A stretch of DNA of 64,000 nt, from positions 59,967 to 123,966 of the forward strand of contig JACGCM010000699.1 of NCBI GenBank assembly GCA_014058105.1, written 5' to 3'. Shown here piece by piece: positions 55,560-64,000 of the stretch. The notes beneath the pieces are model-generated. The model did no database searches, was not told where the DNA came from, and worked only from the letters and a program-made list of their open reading frames with translations. A program made the translations under genes and the position numbers. This stretch comes from Kingdonia uniflora. Taxonomy: Eukaryota; Streptophyta; Magnoliopsida; Ranunculales; Circaeasteraceae. How positions within the stretch are numbered: the stretch's first letter is position 1; each line of letters opens with the position of its first letter.

Positions 55560-56790
55560 GAAAACCTTGTTTATAGATAAACTTAAGGTCGAACATAGAG
55601 ATATGCGCCTCAGAATAAAAGATTTCGAGAATAAGCTCGCTAAGGAGAAAGATGCCTCAGCATCCCTCCTGACTTCGTAAGCGGAGCTACAAGTTAGAAA
55701 AGAGCAAGAGATATTTGACTTGAATGCTGCATTACTCTAGTGCTATAAATTAAAAGTTAGTGCATAGAGACAAACCCAAAAACTGCTAATAGTTTTGGGG
55801 CAATGCTACTCAATTGTGTATAGATAATATCAAAATGTTAAAAAAGTTAGAATATAGAGAATATGTACCTTGGAATTGGAAGTATATATTATTGTTCATC
55901 TAATTGGGATCATACTTCGACCTTAAGTTTAAAAGCAGTTTCACACTTTAGATGTCAAAAAATAGAAATTTGTTAAAAATTAGATTCTTGTGGCTAATTA
56001 ACGTGTAAAAATGCCAAGGATGGAGAGCACCCAAGGAAGAATAAAAGTGATGCAAAAGTTTCAATTATTCAAGAGGATGTGGTTGGCCTATCAGCTCGAA
56101 TCAAAGAGTTTGAGAGAAATGTAGCTCGTACTCAAGGTCACGTATAAAAAGGAAATGAATGGCTAAGGGAGTGCCAAAGTAAGTTGGATATTGCTCACGT
56201 CAGGGAACATGAGCTATAGCAGGTTATTTGAGGTAAGGATATTTTAATAATGAAAAAAGACAAATTACTAAAAAAATCTCCTGCCGGGGGGCGGAATTGA
56301 GGACGTTGAACCAGGCTAAATCAGATAAAGTAGATAAGAAGGTGAGGGAGTATATAAATCTTATGTTCAGCGAAGATAATTACATTGAATGGCATGAAGC
56401 ACGATATAAGAAGTTACAAGAGCGCCTTCAGAAAGTAAGAGTAAATTTTTCCAAGGCAGTTATGCCATAAGTGGTGTTCATAGATGTTAATGGCAGTTAT
56501 TGCCTATTTTATTGAGGAGGTGAGAAGGCTTGAGTTAGAGAGAGATACCTTGCATGACTGTTTGTCGAATAGATGTTGCATTTACAGAGCTGATATAAAT
56601 TGAGGAAACTGTATGAACTCCATGGAAATGGAGTTAGGTTATCAACCTTTTGAATTGGTGGATTAAGAGAGGGTTACTATAGCTGCTCGAGCTCAAGATT
56701 TTATGGCTAATCGTCCTCCTGATGTAGGAAAATGCATAGCTGACCTCCCATCAGTAGAGAAGAATCCCTTGTAGTGGCTGTATATGTAAC
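55560..56790 (+). pseudogene. Coiled-coil continuation of element C antisense gene
   Basis: Broken plus-strand frames rich in Lys, Glu and Leu: KVEHRDMRLRIKDFENKLAK (55585), VGLSARIKEFERNVARTQGH (56080), KVDKKVREYINLMFSEDNYI followed by EWHEARYKKLQERLQKV (56330-56440). They look like one long coiled-coil protein or a second copy of the C-terminal half of the preceding gene. Many stops. Function unknown. Confidence 0.5.
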
Positions 56791-56794
56791 CTAT

Positions 56795-57213
56795 TAAAGT
56801 ATTTGCTGTAGACATATTGAGAGATGAAAGCTAGTTTTACCTTTGCTTTATCTTATATCTAGTAGAGTTTTTTGATTAAAAACTAGTATTACCTTCGTTT
56901 TAATTACAGAGTATGTATAGAGTTTGATTGAAAGTTAGTTTTAGCTTTGCTTTAATCGATATAATTGTCGCAGCCATATTGAAAGATGAAAGCTAGTTTT
57001 AGCTTTACTTTATCTTATGTTTGGTAAAGTTCTTTGATTGAAAATTAGTTTTTCCTTAGTTTTAAACGCAGATTATGTATAGAGTTTGATTGAAAGTTAG
57101 TTTTACTCTTGTTTTAATCGGTATAATTGTCGCAGTCATATTGAGTGATGAAAGCTAGTTTTACCTTTGTTTTATCATATGTATGGTAGAGTTCTTAGAT
57201 TGAAAACTAGTAT
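56795..57213 (+). repeat. 162-bp tandem repeat, about 2.6 copies
   Basis: Units begin GATGAAAGCTAGTTTTA at 56823, 56985 and 57147, exactly 162 bp apart; a partial unit precedes the first, and the third is cut at 57213 by the LTR of element D. Within a unit the phrase GAAAGYTAGTTTTA(C/G)CTTTG recurs, so each unit is itself a diverged doublet. The reverse complement occurs at 63600-63821. Confidence 0.85.
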
Positions 57214-57833
57214 TGTAGAGGCCTATCCCACGATCTAACCCCAAATCGAGCTATTCCAATTTAAATTACCTCCATATCAGACTCACACACTCTACACGAG
57301 ACATCAACATCCAAATTGGACACCTACTCCACGAACTGATGAAGAACGTGGGTCGAGCTTAAACAAAAAAGCATGAACAAGTCAAATACACATGTCTCTC
57401 ACAAACTCAATAGTTACTCAGTCAACCGCCACTAAGCACATTGTTCGAAGAATGTGCTTCAGCACGATGAAGAATTGCAGAGAAGTCCTATATAAAGAAA
57501 AATGTTCCAAAATAGGCAAAGACCAGAAAAATAAACAAGAAATCTCTGAGAAAACTATATTTTCTAGATTCTCAAAACATTAAAAAGCTTCTTATTTAAA
57601 AGATCAAGTATTTCTAAGTCGAAAGATCACTAGTAATAAGATATCAGCCTCAAGCAATAAAAGTTACTATTACAAAAACCCTCAACTCGAGGTTGTGGTT
57701 TTTTACCTATTCAGAGGTCTTCCATGCTAAATCACCTGTGCCATTTTATATTTTACGTTAGTTTTTGTCATATGAATATTGGTGCAAGAGCTAACTCTAA
57801 GCCATCTTGAGTTTACAGTATTAGGCCATTATA
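57214..57833 (+). repeat. 5' LTR of Tat element D
   Basis: It opens TGTAGAGGCCTATCCC and ends GGCCATTATA at 57833; the related LTR at 43239 ends GGCCATTACA, so the final CA has mutated to TA. Length 620 bp. A TATATAAAG box lies at about 57488. A primer site follows two bases later. Confidence 0.85.
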
Positions 57834-57854
57834 TTTTGCACCATCTATGGGAAA
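57834..57854 (+). other. Primer binding site of Tat element D
   Basis: TTTTGCACCATCTATGGGAA corresponds to the Tat-lineage site TTGGCGCCATCTGTGGGAA with three changes. It confirms the LTR end and the lineage. Confidence 0.75.
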
Positions 57855-57899
57855 TAAGGCATTTCCACGATATCCTAAGGCATACATTCACTGTACTAC

Positions 57900-59640
57900 A
57901 AAGTTTAATCATGGTCACTTCCAGATGATCAGTAATCAGAATTCTGCTTGATCTTTCAGTTGTGCCGGAACAACTTACAGAGCTACGGGCGAATCTCACT
58001 GCTGAAACAAAGAAGCGCTCAAACGTCAATTAACTCGTGACCGAGAACTTCGTGAGAAAGAGCTTAAAGCCGAGCGAAAAGTTTGTTTGATTACGGTCAA
58101 ACGACATGAAGACCAGAAGACAACCATGTAGACTGCCTTACAAGCTCTGTAAAGTACTCAAGTTCCTCTAACAAGAGATCGCGATAAATTACCAGAATCC
58201 TCCCGGGTGTTTACGCGGGAAAGGTTGAGACCTCGAGGAGCCACCAGCAAAGCTATTTTCTAAAATATTTAGCACGAACCTCAGCCTTCCATCATTTGAG
58301 CGCTAAAGTTTAGTCTGATATCAGTTAAGGTTACCAATTTTCCATACGCCAGGAGGTAGAACAACGACCTCAGCCTCAAGTTCCAACATGTGATTGCTTG
58401 AGTGATGATACTGGTACTTATAATCCTCAACCTCTACGTCAAGCCACTTAACCGACATGTCAATATGTAATGCAAGAGCATATAGATTGGCGTTTTAAGG
58501 AGTTACTCGAAGTACAAGTTCTGGGCACTACAAATGACCTTACCAAATTACAAGGAAGTCCAATTGCTAAAGAACTATTCGATATGGAAATACCGAAATG
58601 TTTCCATACTCCGAAAATTTACAAATACAAGGGCACCGATCTAAAGAAGTACATTCAACAGTACCATGATTCATTGGGGTTGTATTCTAACCTCAAGCGC
58701 ATCCTCTGCCATTTGTTAGTAATAATTCTATAGGAAGAACCGCACTGATGGTTCCACTCTTAACTTGAAGGCTCCATATACACATTCGACCAACTATATA
58801 AACAATTCATCAAGACGTATACACACAACAGAGATAAAGAAGAGAATTTATATTCTCTTATCAGTCTTAAACAGTCACACAAAGAGAAGCACGAGGCTTT
58901 TGCAAAAATGTTTTTGGAGCTCGCACGTAAAGTGGACAATCGCGATTAGAAAATAGCTGTTACTGCTTTCACCAGCGCGCTCCAACTCGACTGCAACGCC
59001 TAAAAACACCTCTTCCTCAATAAACCTGTGACCTTGGAAGATAAGATAACCAAGGTCAATAGTTACATCGACCTAGAAAGGATGATGTCCAAAAGGCATA
59101 AATCTACTAAATCCGTCCTAACCTCGAAATGTCCATCTACAGATCGAAGTACTGAACCAAAGGAGGATCAGGGTGATCAAAGCGCTCTAAAGGAAACACT
59201 GGTAACCCTCAGAAAGGCAATTCACTACCCAAACTGGTCCTCCCAAGTATGAATGTTCGAATCTCTACAATTTTTCTAATCCTCTCAAAGGATAAGCTCT
59301 ACCGTCTCACTCAACCATTGGGACCAATCAAGAACCGCCCGTACTGCATGCATCATAAGGTAAAACATCATTCTACATACAATTACTATATTTTACAGAG
59401 GATGCTGGAATACATTTTCAAAGAGGGACGGATGTTCGAATACATTATCAACCTGGATTCATACAAGGATGGTAGCTATAAAAAGTAGCTTGAAATTGTC
59501 CAGGTCAAAGATAATCTTGAGGAGAAACATCTCTTCCACATGGACCACAGCAACATGATCGAAATTAATCAAATCACCAACTCTTGCCCATTCAAGCGCT
59601 GGAGACTTTCAAAATGCTACGATCTCACACCTCAAGAATA
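57900..59640 (+). pseudogene. Tat element D gag
   Basis: The capsid region is recognisable at 58470-58730: SPIAKELFDMEIPKCFHTPK then YKYKGTDLKKYIQQYHDSLG, the lineage-typical match to a plant Tat gag. A KITKVNSYIDLERMM piece at about 59040 is the helical end. A knuckle-like CMHHKVKHHSTYNYY at about 59345 has the expected CxxHxxxxHxT spacing with the last Cys lost, followed by LEYIFKEGRMFEYI. Upstream (57913 on) an LTELRANLTAETKK coiled stretch is probably the N-terminus. Many stops. Confidence 0.75.
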
Positions 59641-59662
59641 AGAATCCAAGCTTCTGCCTGAG

Positions 59663-60160
59663 TTGAGCAATCGTCGGCTTGGGATCCCATTTGAAGATTG
59701 CGACATTAGTCATGTAAAATTTCTACATCATGATGAATTATTCATAATGCTCAAAATAAAGAAGTTTGTCATGCACAAAATAATTATCGATACTGGAAGT
59801 AGTATTGAAATTCTCTTTCAAAGCACTATTGACCAAATAGGATTGGCCGATAACGTTAGTCCAAGCGATACCGATATTAGTGGATTCAATGGTTCTTAAA
59901 ATGAGCGAGTAGGCAAGGACATCTTACCTATTACCGTAGAACCAGCCACCATCGACGTCATCTTCTACATAATCAATGCCAAATCTTGTTATCTCGAGAT
60001 TATGGGCTACTGCTAGATTCACAAGATAGAAGCAATCGTTTCCACCTATCATCAAGAACTCCGCTTCAAACAAAATGATGGTATCTATGAAATCAAGGGT
60101 AGTCAAAAGCTTTCTCAAGCTTACGAAACACCGTCTCAGCAATTTTAGATACCTCAAACA
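59663..60160 (+). pseudogene. Tat element D aspartic protease
   Basis: The HDELFIMLKIKKFVMHKIII block leads into the active-site IDTGSSIEILFQS (DTG intact, about 59795), then DTDISGFNGS. A TAA at 59897 breaks the frame and LEIMGYC replaces the usual LGRPW motif near 59995. Very similar in layout to the protease of element A. Confidence 0.82.
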
Positions 60161-60229
60161 TATACACTACATAGCAATTACAGAAAACTGATCATCTTGA
60201 TGATCAGTCTTCCACAGCAGAGCCTATAG

Positions 60230-61123
60230 AATACATTAACATTGATGGACCTAGCAGAGGTACTTTTATCGGTACTAAGCTGGCTCAGCACGATAAAGAT
60301 GCTCTTATTCAGTTCTTATAACTAAATCAAAACGTTTTTGCGTAAACTTTTGAAGAGATGCCTGGGGTCGATCTGGTAAGGGCATGTCATAAATTGGCCA
60401 TCAACATCAACACCACGGCGGTCAAACAAAAGCAGCAACGACTATCACCTCGACTTCGAGATGAAGCTAACATGGAGATCGAGAAATTGATTAAAGTGAG
60501 ATTCATTCGAGAAGCCAAATATCCAGTTTGGATATCCAACATCGTCGCTATCCCAAAGAAGAATAGAAAAGTTCAAGCTTGTGTCGATTTCACAGATCTA
60601 AACAAGCACACTCCAAAGAATAATTTTACTCCTCCCAACATTCATCAAATCCTTGATTCCATAGCAGGTCACAAATTCCTATCTATGATGGACGTTGCTT
60701 TTGGATACAATCAGATTCTATTCTTGGAAGAAGATCAAGAAAAGATTACTTTTATCATTGAAAGAGGACTTTACTGCTACAAAGTCATGCCCTTATAAAC
60801 GGTTGATAACTACTATATTCAAAGCACATCTTAGGAAAGTCGTGGAAGTCTACAATGATGATCTCTTATGCAAGAGCATACAATCAGCCAACCACATTAC
60901 AGATCTCAACACAATATTCAATATCCTTCAATCTTACAAGATGCGTCTCAATCCTGATAAGTGTCAATTCGGAGTACATTTAGGTCAATTTCTCGGCCAT
61001 CTCATCAGCAATAAAGGGATTGAGGCCGATCCAGATCAAATTTTGGCTCTCCTCAACATGCCATCTCTAAATACGATAAAAGATGAACAAAAACTTGTTG
61101 GCAAGATTGTCGTCATCAACTGA
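60230..61123 (+). pseudogene. Tat element D reverse transcriptase
   Basis: Long open frame 60358-60798: MPGVDLVRACHKLAIN, VRFIREAKYPVWISNIVAIP, KVQACVDFTDLNKHTPKNNF, FLSMMDVAFGYNQI, GLYCYKVMP. About 28 bp encoding the FGLKNAGA stretch are then missing and the frame shifts to YKRLITTIF. The catalytic box is VYNDDLLCKS: the usual Val/Ile of YxDD is Asn. Next come LNPDKCQFGVHLGQFLGHLI and IEADPDQILALLNM to 61123. The deletion and the YNDD change would prevent activity. Confidence 0.87.
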
Positions 61124-61199
61124 TTCATTTGAAAATCTTCATACCGCTGTCGTTGGTTGTTCCTACTACTCTGCGGTTATACCAAATGAGGAAAAGTTT

Positions 61200-62130
61200 A
61201 GCCAAATACAGAGGTCCAATGGACATCAGAATGTGAAGTAGCTTTTTCAGAATCTCAAAACCTATTTAGGAAGGTCTCCCATAATGAGCACCCCAATAGA
61301 TATTAAGGAACTGGTTATCAACCTGGCAGTTATAGATACTTCAATCTGCTCGGTTCTTATTCGACTTATAGGAAAAATTGAAAAATTGTCTACTTCATCA
61401 GTAAATCCCTCACTCCAACAAAAATGAGGTATTCTAAAATTGAGAGACTTCTTCTAGCTCATTCAATCAAAGTCATGACGAACTACCCACTTTGAGAGAT
61501 TCTGTCAAAAAAAGAAAAATAAATAAAAATACAATAATGGTCAGTTTGGGAGAATATGATATCAAGTTCGATCAACGTCATTCCAAAAAGGGTCAGGTTG
61601 TTGCCAATTTTCTCACGGATTTTCCAGTAGAAGATCCAGAGTGGGAGGAGCACGATCCTGACCTTACAGAGACACTTACAGAAGGTCTACCCCCCAAAGT
61701 ATTTGACGAGCGAGATGAATGGATTATAATGAAAGGATGAAGACTTCTTACAGATGGATCAACAGGACCCATAGGGCCAGAAATTGGAATCGTATTGATT
61801 ATCCCTTCCAACGACTGAATCGAGAAATTAATCTGCTTAGATTTTGAAGCCTCCAATAATGTCACCGAATACGAAGCTCTCATTCATGGACTCGACCTTG
61901 CACTTGAGCTCGATGTCCAAGAACTCTCAGTTTACACAGATTCAATAATCATCGTCCACCATTACTCTGAGTAATACAAGAAGAATGATAAGTTGATCGA
62001 ATACGCAGCTTTCATTATAGATAGGATGAGCTAACAAGTTTGCACAAGTAACTCTTGATTATCTTCCTCAAGGTGAAAACAGACACGCCGACTCCTTGGC
62101 ATATCTAGCTGGGGTCTTGGGGACAGAAGC
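61200..62130 (+). pseudogene. Tat element D RNase H and archaeal-type RNase H
   Basis: The first RNase H (61260-61740) is degraded but ends in VSLGEYDIKFDQRHSKKGQV and VVANFLTDFPVEDPEWEE, the normal junction. The archaeal-type domain follows at 61740-62000: LLTDGSTGPIGPEIGIVLII (Asp), VTEYEALIHGLDLALELDVQ (Glu), LSVYTDSIIIVHHYSE (Asp). All three acids are retained here, unlike in element A. One stop lies in the domain (SND*IEK). Confidence 0.8.
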
Positions 62131-62319
62131 TGGATAACTCCAGATCGAAGTAATTTTAACCCCCAACATTGATCGCATTTCTGTATGCACGATAAACACT
62201 GGGGGCGATAAAGAGGAAGATGATAATTGGCGAAAGCCCTTCCAGGCCTACCCTGATATTGACAACAAATACAACGGACCATTTCCAGCAGATCCAAAGG
62301 AGCGTCGATAGCAGATCGA

Positions 62320-63430
62320 CAACTTAAAGTGCTACACAAATCAAAATGATTCTTTATACCGCCGTTCAGTCATGGGGCCTTACCTAAAGTGCCTCTCCAG
62401 AAAGAAAGCGGGCGAGATGCTCCGCGATATACATGAAGGGACTTGTGGCTCCCACGCCACAGGTTAATCACTTGCAAGCAGAGCCATTACACAAGGAGTA
62501 TTCTGGTTGGGCATGTGTAAGCAAGCAGAAGAGTACTCATGCAAATATGATACATATCAACGATATGGACAAATGATATGCGCCCCTGCTCCAAAACTAC
62601 ATGCAAGCAAGCTGTTTTGGCCATTCAAAAGATGGGCACTTGATCATGTTGGCAAATTTCCTAATTTTCCAGGTAACCGCCGATACCTACTCATAGTTAT
62701 AGATTATTTTATAAAATGGGCAGAGGCATTTCCACTCTGTCAAGCCAGAGAAGTAGAAGTCATCTCTTTTATCTGGGAACACGTCATTATTCAGTTTGGA
62801 TTCCCCCACCTAATTCGTATCGATAATGGGCCACAATTCGTTAAAGAAAAAGTTATAGCTTTCTTTAACAAACACAATATCATCCACTCACCATCCAACC
62901 CCTACTACCCTCAAGGCAATAGCCAAGCCAAAATCATTAACAAAACCATCATGGATGACCTCAAGAAAAGGCTTTACTCTCAGGAAAAAAAAAAGGAACT
63001 GGATTCGAAAACTTCCTCGGGTCTTATGGGCAAATTATACAACTCCACGTGAATCAACCGGCTACACCCCATTCCTCCTTGCCTATGAAACCGAAGCCGT
63101 CATTCCCTCAGAATACCATCATCTAGTCAAAGATCACGAGCTAACAAATGAGGAAAACAAGTTCAAATTGGCCTGCAACATTAATTGGATCGATGAGACC
63201 AGGGAACGCATCATTGCTAACCTAGGTCGATATCACCATATGCTAGCCAGTTCATACAACAGACGAGTTAAAAGCTGTAATTTTCAAATTGGCGATCTCG
63301 TCCTCAGAGAGATCCCTTAACACAGAATAGAGCCTCATGCCGGGAAACTAGCAAAAAATTGGGAGGGTCTACTCCTTATCACAGGTCTCACAGGCCTGGG
63401 AACATATTACTTCATGACTGAAGAGGAAGT
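62320..63430 (+). pseudogene. Tat element D integrase
   Basis: The zinc region is visible in DIHEGTCGSHATG and GVFWLGMCKQAEEYSCKYDT. The core (62615-62950) reads FKRWALDHVGKFPNFPGNRR (first Asp), IRIDNGPQFVKEKV (second Asp) and PYYPQGNSQAKIINKTI, where the catalytic Glu of the usual QAE is Lys. After a frameshift near 62985 the C-terminus continues FLLAYETEAVIPSEYHHLVK and KSCNFQIGDLVLREIP to 63320, then a stop and EEEVHISNL near 63440. The Glu to Lys change removes a catalytic residue. Confidence 0.85.
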
Positions 63431-63439
63431 CCACATCTC

Positions 63440-63821
63440 AAATCTTTAGAACACTAGGTGACTGAAATGGTACTATCGTTATGTCCCTTACTACTCCATT
63501 TCAAATTCTCGCTTTTTCCATTTTATAAGTGAGATTTTCATCTCCATCCAATGTAGATCCTTTTTTATTCAATGAAAACTTCTTCCAAGATTTTTCTACA
63601 CAACTCTCTACTTACACAGACAATACATAGATTAAAGCATAGGTAATACAGCTTTCAATCGACCTCTATTCCAGTTAAAATAAGGATAACACTTGATTTG
63701 AACGACTCTACTATACTCCGAGATTAAAACATAGGTAATACTAGATTTCAATCCAGGAACTCTACCAGACATAAGATAAAGTAAAGGTAAAACTAACTTT
63801 AATCTCATTTAATATGGCTAT
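63440..63821 (+). repeat. 3' region of element D with inverted copy of the 162-bp repeat
   Basis: After the pol stop there is an AT-rich region with a poly-pyrimidine stretch, then sequence from about 63600 whose reverse complement matches the repeats at 56795-57213 (ACTCTACCAGACATAAGATAA and AAAGTAAAGGTAAAACTA against TTTTACCTTTACTTTATCTTATG). It runs directly into TGTAGGGGCC at 63822. Confidence 0.75.
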
Positions 63822-64000
63822 TGTAGGGGCCTATCCCTCGATCTTACCTAAATTGAGTTATCTCCATTTCGAACTACCTTCATGTCAGACTCACGGATTC
63901 TCCACATAACTTTATCAGTCAACATTGCCACATACTCCACAAATTGACAAGGACGTGGGTCAAGATTAACTAAAAAGCCTGAACAAGTCAAAGCTATCTG
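63822..64000 (+). repeat. Start of another Tat-type LTR, cut by window end
   Basis: It opens TGTAGGGGCCTATCCCTCGAT and resembles 57214-57390 throughout, ending GAACAAGTCAAAGCT at the window edge. It differs from the 5' LTR of element D at roughly a quarter of positions by eye. That and the absence of a polypurine tract before it suggest a separate insertion rather than the 3' LTR of D. Confidence 0.7.

Larger units (their letters stand above)
52222..57213 (-). mobile_element. Tat-lineage element C remnant (minus strand): antisense gene and repeats only
   Basis: Plus-strand ORFs here follow the same order as the antisense region of element B: short ORF, long upstream region, main gene with coiled coil. 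Tandem repeats follow whose reverse complement occurs downstream of pol in element D (63600-63821). This order implies a minus-strand Tat element whose pol would lie right of the repeats; there, element D's LTR begins instead. No LTR of element C itself was recognised. Confidence 0.6.
57834..63821 (+). mobile_element. Tat-lineage Ty3/gypsy element D interior
   Basis: It has gag, protease, RT, RNase H, archaeal-type RNase H and integrase in order on the plus strand, then a 3' region with repeats. No antisense gene follows pol before the LTR at 63822, and no polypurine tract precedes that LTR, so the 3' part is deleted or interrupted by another insertion. Confidence 0.85.

Noticed and set aside
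1..64000. CRISPR arrays, tRNA or rRNA genes, bacterial-type operons
   Set aside because: None seen. Direct repeats present are LTRs, minisatellite units or microsatellites, and no cloverleaf or rRNA signature was recognised by eye.

Overview
The window looks like repeat-rich intergenic heterochromatin of a land plant, most likely a eudicot. It is AT-rich and full of plant-specific transposon families: a Tekay/Del-type chromovirus with a Met-i tRNA primer site, Tat-lineage Ty3/gypsy elements with an extra archaeal-type RNase H and antisense genes, a PIF/Harbinger element, a Pif1-type Helitron, CACTA ends and a plant LINE. Fragments of plant ERECTA and ARF genes are also present. No intact host gene, tRNA, rRNA or CRISPR array was found. 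Almost every coding stretch is broken by stops and frameshifts, so the landscape is old. All assignments come from reading the sequence; no database search was run.

Layout. 1-7975: a large non-autonomous LTR element with 4.56-kb LTRs and a 0.92-kb non-coding interior; its 5' LTR enters from outside the window. 7976-10360: unassigned sequence, a CACTA end and a small terminal-inverted-repeat fragment. 10361-15480: a minus-strand Helitron with a broken Rep-helicase gene. 16093-22750: a complete PIF/Harbinger element with matched TIRs and a TAA target duplication, carrying its DDE transposase, its Myb/NAM-associated partner protein and an unexpected plant-mobile-domain (PMD) gene. A 766-bp solo LTR with its own target duplication sits inside the transposase. 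23334-24124: a second Helitron helicase fragment on the plus strand, fused directly to Tat element A (24125-35118, plus strand), whose reverse transcriptase is split by an internally deleted LINE. 37841-41935: the 3' end of Tat element B (minus strand). Between A and B lies a stretch that may be of organelle origin (36110-36640).

42485-46190: a hAT-like end, then a minus-strand Tat LTR into which a CACTA element inserted at 43619. That CACTA element carries exon fragments of an auxin response factor and of an ERECTA-type receptor kinase. 46281-52221: a chromovirus with an internal deletion (gag joined to RNase H-integrase-chromodomain) that has lost its outer LTR ends. 52222-57213: antisense gene and 162-bp tandem repeats of a third, minus-strand Tat element (C). 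57214-63821: Tat element D with LTR, primer site, gag, protease, RT, two RNase H domains and integrase. A further LTR starts at 63822.

The encoded proteins do not form a shared host pathway. They are replication machinery of separate mobile elements. The most interesting parts are cargo and accessory genes: the PMD gene in the Harbinger element, the two-gene capture in the CACTA element, and a conserved antisense gene present in three diverged Tat elements.
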